This document shows, in pieces, positions 60,565-64,000 of a DNA stretch of 64,000 bases. This DNA comes from Candidatus Saccharimonadota bacterium. GTDB taxonomy: Bacteria; Patescibacteriota; Saccharimonadia; Saccharimonadales; Saccharimonadaceae. The notes below the pieces were generated by a model, which was not told where the DNA came from, did no database searches, and worked only from the letters and a program-made list of their open reading frames with translations. Within the stretch, counting starts at the first letter, position 1; every line of letters starts with the position of its first letter. The position numbers were made by a program, and so were the translations under genes. The stretch spans positions 1 to 64,000 of the forward strand of contig JAQGHA010000013.1 of the NCBI GenBank assembly GCA_028289065.1, read 5' to 3'.

Positions 60565-60878
60565 ACTTCACAGATGATGCTTGTCGAGACCGCGCAACCC
60601 TGCGAGGTTCTCGATGATGTTCAGCAGCCTGTGAAGGACCCCAGCATGGATGTGTCCCCGTTCTAGAACAGGGAACCACAGGAGGGCATGGATAATTAAA
60701 TAACGAGCTTTAAGGGAAAGGGACGGTAGCAATACCGCCCCTTTTTCATGACTCGACATAATAAAGAAGTGTTTTATAGAGCCATATAACACCACATCTG
60801 TGGATAACTAAAAGCCTCACAACACACTGTACAAACCCTGTCTACTATATGCTATAATTGATTTAATATATAAAGTCT
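60565..60878. other. Intergenic region after the lipoprotein gene
   Basis: Bases 60565-60690 keep GC-rich composition and hold a hairpin (TCGAGA 60584-60589 with TCTCGA 60609-60614) and a 30-codon frame (60574-60666) without a Shine-Dalgarno, which I do not call. The rest is AT-rich and leads to the promoter at 60879. Confidence 0.5.
60719..60747 (+). terminator. Terminator with GCAA tetraloop
   Basis: GGGACGGTA, loop GCAA, TACCGCCCC (one mismatch), then five T. Confidence 0.85.
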
Positions 60879-60907
60879 TTGACATTATCGATATAATCTT
60901 ATATAAT
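60879..60907 (+). promoter_or_regulatory. Perfect consensus sigma-70 promoter
   Basis: TTGACA, 17-base spacer, TATAAT: all twelve consensus positions. It lies 65 bases before the HARE-HTH gene. Confidence 0.9.
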
Positions 60908-60971
60908 GATGTTAACAATATATAGAATCTAAATACCTGTAGTTTGGTGAAAAGAAAGAAAAGAATACACA

Positions 60972-62024
60972 ATGGCCGATACTGCAACCGAAACGAAACA
61001 AATTGACCTGAAAACTGGGGTGAGTGATATCATCGCCCTCATCGATCAAGAACGAGAACGTGAAATTATTACACGTCGTTTTGGACTCTACGACCGTCGC
61101 GAGACGCTTGAACAAATTGGTGAACTGCTTGGGATTACCCGAGAACGTGTTCGTCAGCTTGAAAAAGCAATCTTAATACGTCTAAAAATAGCTGCCGAAA
61201 ATGGCAAAACAGATGCTGTTTCACAACTGGAAAAGGTGTTCATTCGCACTTTAAGCGAAATTGGCCGTGCTGCCCGCACCCAAGACCTTGCCGATAAAAT
61301 TTATGGCAAAGCCACTAACCAACAAGAGCGTGCTCACGTTGCTTTCATTGCAACTTTAGCCCCAGGCTTAACCACTCTTGATGAAAATGACAATTACTTC
61401 CAAGCGGTAACTATCGCTGATTACGGTGATGAGAAAAAGCTCAAAGGCCGAGTGGATGAAATCGTGGCAACCGTAAAAGAAGCTGGCGTTCCACAAAGCG
61501 TTGACCAACTTTTCGACAAGCTCAATTACGAAAACCCACTTCAAGTTAGCGCCCTTGCGAGCATCAGCAAGCAATTAGCTCACCTTAAAGATTCTTGGGG
61601 TCTTACCAAATGGCCAACCGTTAACCCTAAAAATATTCGTGATAAAATTTACGTTATTCTTGCGGATAACAAAAAGCCTATGCACTTTTCTGAAATTGCC
61701 AAGTCAATTAAGGGAAGTACTTTCAAGCGTAAAGACGTTACTACTCAAGCCATTCACAACGAGCTCATCAAAGACAAGCGCTTTGTGCTTATTGGCCGTG
61801 GAATTTATGCCCTCGATAACTGGGGTTACAGCAAAGGTACCGTTAGCGACATCATTTCAAGTGTTTTGAAAGATGCCAAAGAACCATTGCACCGCGATGA
61901 AATCGTCAAACGTGTTCTTAAAAGCCGTCAAGTAAAAGAAACAACTATTCTTTTAAACTTGCAAAGCAAAGCTCAATTCAAACGTGTAGCTAAAGCTACC
62001 TACATTTTAGCTGACGAAGCGTAA
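60972..62024 (+). CDS. Sigma region 4 / HARE-HTH transcription protein
   Basis: A 350-residue protein. Residues 20-75 (REREREIITRRFGLYDRRETLEQIGELLGITRERVRQLEKAI) match sigma-70 region 4, which binds the -35 element. There is no region 2, so it cannot act alone as a sigma factor. Residues 215-345 contain one or two HARE-HTH domains (KIYVILADNKKPMHFSEIAKSI; ISSVLKDAKEPLHRDEIVKRVL), related to RNA polymerase delta. It probably binds RNA polymerase and DNA as a global regulator. Its promoter is the strongest by consensus in the window. Leader-stop pairing was not seen here. Confidence 0.85.
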   Translation: MADTATETKQIDLKTGVSDIIALIDQEREREIITRRFGLYDRRETLEQIGELLGITRERVRQLEKAILIRLKIAAENGKTDAVSQLEKVFIRTLSEIGRAARTQDLADKIYGKATNQQERAHVAFIATLAPGLTTLDENDNYFQAVTIADYGDEKKLKGRVDEIVATVKEAGVPQSVDQLFDKLNYENPLQVSALASISKQLAHLKDSWGLTKWPTVNPKNIRDKIYVILADNKKPMHFSEIAKSIKGSTFKRKDVTTQAIHNELIKDKRFVLIGRGIYALDNWGYSKGTVSDIISSVLKDAKEPLHRDEIVKRVLKSRQVKETTILLNLQSKAQFKRVAKATYILADEA

Positions 62025-62040
62025 AACTTCCAAGACTAAT

Positions 62041-62069
62041 AAAGGACCTCTTTACCCTGAGGTCCTTTT
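62041..62069 (+). terminator. Terminator of the HARE-HTH gene
   Basis: AAAGGACCTC, loop TTTACCCT, GAGGTCCTTT and T: ten base pairs. Confidence 0.9.
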
Positions 62070-62072
62070 ATA

Positions 62073-62100
62073 TTGAAATTTTATAATATTATGCTATAGT
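62073..62100 (+). promoter_or_regulatory. Promoter of the DnaJ-domain gene
   Basis: TTGAAA, 16-base spacer, TATAGT with TGC. The transcript start is near 62107, directly at CTAGAAAAGC. Confidence 0.7.
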
Positions 62101-62169
62101 ATATCTACTAGAAAAGCGTACCTTTCACCCCAAAACGTTCCCTGAAAATCACTTTGGAATTGGAGCCTC

Positions 62170-62934
62170 ATGACCGACACAAGCAAGCAGACTCACTACG
62201 AGAAACTTGGTGTGGCACGAGATGCTACAACCGAGGAGATCAAAAAGGCTTTCCGCAAATTAGCTCGCGAATATCACCCCGACAGGCTTACTCATTTATC
62301 GGCAACTGATCCCACGAGAATTGATGCGGATAAGAAGATGAAACAGCTCACCCAAGCCTACGACGTACTCAGCGATACAAACAAACGCCGTGCCTACGAC
62401 CTAAGACCAATAAGCGACATACCGCCACTTTTTACAAATGCTCGTCCAGACGATGGATACGACCATTCGGAATATCTGCAGGAACACAGAAGAATATACG
62501 CCGAACAACTGCGCCGAGATGTAGAGATAAAATCCGCAGACAAGCGTGTTCGAACCAGCACTTTGTTCAAGATGTTTTGGTTCATATTGCAATCTACCCG
62601 AATCATGAAATGGGTGACAATAGGATGCCTAATAAGTGTATTCGTCATATCGTATACGGCCGGAGATAACGTTGGTGCATTCATTTTCACGTCTTCATCA
62701 CAGCCTGAAAGTAATAGTGCATTGCCAATCTTCACCGGCTTTGCCTTTGTGCTTTTAGGTGGGATTGTTCAGTTTATTTGCCAGTTTTATATAAGCGTGA
62801 TGGTTGCGTTACATGCAGTAATGCCGTTGCCCTCTGTAAATAGTTTGGTGCAACTACAGCGAAGTGTCTCGGCGTGGACATATATCATACCCTGGTTCTT
62901 TAGTGGACTAGTAGTAGGTAGTTTGCTTTTCTAG
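62170..62934 (+). CDS. DnaJ-domain membrane protein
   Basis: A 254-residue protein. The J domain (residues 9-77) has EKLGVARDATTEEIKKAFRKLAREYHPDR with the HPD motif at 36-38, so it should stimulate a DnaK-type chaperone. The rest has three hydrophobic segments (WVTIGCLISVFVISYTAG, LPIFTGFAFVLLGGIVQFICQFY, YIIPWFFSGLVVGSLLF) and anchors it in the membrane; there is no Gly-rich or zinc region. Shine-Dalgarno TTGGAG. Its predicted mRNA start CTAGAAAAGC (62108-62117) is exactly complementary to GCTTTTCTAG (62925-62934), the last codons including the stop. Confidence 0.88.
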   Translation: MTDTSKQTHYEKLGVARDATTEEIKKAFRKLAREYHPDRLTHLSATDPTRIDADKKMKQLTQAYDVLSDTNKRRAYDLRPISDIPPLFTNARPDDGYDHSEYLQEHRRIYAEQLRRDVEIKSADKRVRTSTLFKMFWFILQSTRIMKWVTIGCLISVFVISYTAGDNVGAFIFTSSSQPESNSALPIFTGFAFVLLGGIVQFICQFYISVMVALHAVMPLPSVNSLVQLQRSVSAWTYIIPWFFSGLVVGSLLF

Positions 62935-62940
62935 CGGGTC

Positions 62941-63017
62941 GCCGGAGGCCCTTAATCTCCGGCACACCCCATAGGTTTTAGTCGATCAAAATCGATAACG
63001 CTAAAGGTTATGGGGTG
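62941..63017. other. Two successive hairpins after the DnaJ-domain gene
   Basis: GCCGGAG/CTCCGGC (62941-62963), then CACCCCATA (62965-62973) with TATGGGGTG (63009-63017) and inner TCGAT/ATCGA. Neither is followed by a T-run. Confidence 0.75.
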
Positions 63018-63086
63018 ATGTATTTATAAAACCAATACAGGTTATGTTGCCTTATCCCACCAGAGGTGAGAGAATAGAAATAATAT

Positions 63087-64000
63087 ATGGAATTCATTGG
63101 ATTCATTTTCAACTTTTTACTGCAATGGTACGTCTGGCTACCAATCGTTTTGGTACTCGCATACCTTACCTGGAAGAACTACCGAAAAGCTGAAGTCATC
63201 GCCAATATGGACGGTATTTTATTGATTTTGGAGATACCAAAAACCAATGATAAAAGCGAGCTTGCGGCTGAACAAATGTTTGCCAGCCTTCACGGTATTT
63301 TACGCGACAAAGGCGAGCTAAAAGAAAACGGGGGAGTACAAGAACACTTGAGTTTTGAATTTGCTTCAGTAAGTGGACAAATCCGTTTTTACGTATGGGT
63401 GCCTAAAAACTTACGTAGTTTCGTAGAAGGCCAAATTTACTCGCAATATCCAACCGTACAAATTCGGCCAGCTGATGAAGACTATACCGCCCACGAAGGT
63501 GAACATAGCATTGTCTATTCGACAAGCATCACTCTGTCTGAAACAGATTTCTTACCTATTAAATCCTTCCAAAGTTTCGAAGTAGACCCACTGGCCGGTA
63601 TAACTGGAACGCTAGCAAAACTTGAAGCCACCGGTGAAGAAATTTGGGTGCAAATTCTAGCTAGGCCTACCGCTGATGATTGGCACAAGCAAACCAGCAA
63701 ATGGGTAAAGGGTGTTCGCGACGGTAAAAGTAGCTCAATGAAATTAGGTTTTTCTTGGGTACCTCAAATGCTTGAAGCACTTTGGAAACCACCGGAAGCT
63801 GGCGCCGGCGGAACGGTTACTATTAAAGAACTCAGCGATCGCGATAAAACGCGTATTGCTGAAGCTGAAAAGAAAGCAACAAAGCTTGGTTACGAAGTAA
63901 AAATTCGGATAGCGTATTTAGGTGATAGCACAGTAAATGCCCGCCAACAAATGCAGGCGATTGTTGGTACTTTCAAGCAGTTCAATAGTACAAACCTAAA
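63087..64000 (+). CDS. Large membrane protein, probable secretion-type ATPase (partial)
   Basis: An open frame from ATG at 63087 runs off the window after 304 codons. It begins with a membrane helix (FIGFIFNFLLQWYVWLPIVLVLAYL) and then a globular part (DGILLILEIPKTNDKSELAAEQMFASLHGI; RFYVWVPKNLRSFVEGQIYSQYPTVQI), which resembles the N-terminal domain of the DUF87/VirB4-like conjugation-type ATPases common in CPR genomes. The nucleotide-binding part would lie beyond the end, so the assignment is tentative. No clear Shine-Dalgarno precedes the ATG. Confidence 0.6.
   Translation, partial: MEFIGFIFNFLLQWYVWLPIVLVLAYLTWKNYRKAEVIANMDGILLILEIPKTNDKSELAAEQMFASLHGILRDKGELKENGGVQEHLSFEFASVSGQIRFYVWVPKNLRSFVEGQIYSQYPTVQIRPADEDYTAHEGEHSIVYSTSITLSETDFLPIKSFQSFEVDPLAGITGTLAKLEATGEEIWVQILARPTADDWHKQTSKWVKGVRDGKSSSMKLGFSWVPQMLEALWKPPEAGAGGTVTIKELSDRDKTRIAEAEKKATKLGYEVKIRIAYLGDSTVNARQQMQAIVGTFKQFNSTNL

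Noticed and set aside
60574-60666. A 30-codon ORF after the lipoprotein gene
   Set aside because: No Shine-Dalgarno, and it overlaps a hairpin; it is more likely part of the 3' region.
60565-60720. 8-base leader/3' match of the lipoprotein gene (CCCTTAAA with TTTAAGGG)
   Set aside because: The search space is large and the match far from the stop, so it is expected by chance; only the weak match at the stop is listed.

Overview
This looks like a chromosome segment of a Candidate Phyla Radiation bacterium, most likely Candidatus Saccharibacteria (TM7). The reasons are the pattern rather than any marker alignment: core genes are compact and scattered, a sigma-region-4/HARE-HTH protein, a type IV pilin with FN3 domains, a sortase, a PEGA-domain protein, DUF3048 and DUF4367 proteins and a complete F1Fo ATP synthase occur together, and TGA is used as a normal stop, which argues against Gracilibacteria and Absconditabacteria. 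No rRNA gene is present to confirm the placement.

Layout. 0-2.5 kb: accessory genes, including a truncated MFS transporter joined to the tail of another gene. 2.5-7.2 kb: an array of small cassettes lying against tRNA-Gln(CUG) and separated by degenerate copies of a repeat related to the 3' end of that tRNA; cargo includes a lipoprotein, membrane proteins, an Mrr-like nuclease and a cytosolic trypsin-like protease. 7.2-14.8 kb: pilin, UvrD-type helicase-nuclease, a structured transcript with a 51-codon ORF, and dus. 15.3-21.9 kb: the atpZ/I-B-E-F-H-A-G-D-C operon on the minus strand. 22-34 kb: glutaredoxin, hydrolase, two divergent glycosyltransferases, smpB, xth, NAD(P)HX dehydratase-like, tRNA-Leu, sortase, PEGA protein, gltX. 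34-38 kb: a DUF3048 protein and a two-component operon. 38-44 kb: tRNA-Glu followed by a second set of accessory genes. 44-64 kb: SF2 helicase, prenyl synthase, a second two-component pair, pseudouridine synthase, der, pth, dprA, topA, a HARE-HTH protein, a DnaJ-domain membrane protein and the start of a probable secretion-type ATPase gene.

Two gene classes are visible. Core genes usually have an extended -10 box (TGn-TATAAT) six or seven bases before the start codon, so they are predicted to be leaderless. Interspersed with them are about a dozen single orphan genes, mostly GC-rich with AAG/CTG-type codon use, each with its own promoter, a 40-130 base leader with a Shine-Dalgarno sequence, and a GC-rich hairpin after the stop.

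In many of these orphan units the leader, often the predicted first bases of the mRNA, is complementary to sequence at or just after the stop codon (14, 10, 9 and 9 contiguous bases in the best cases; 13 of 15 in another). I regard this possible 5'-3' mRNA closure, or flanking inverted repeat, as the most interesting pattern, followed by the tRNA-bounded cassette arrays. All calls come from reading the sequence; no search or folding program was run.
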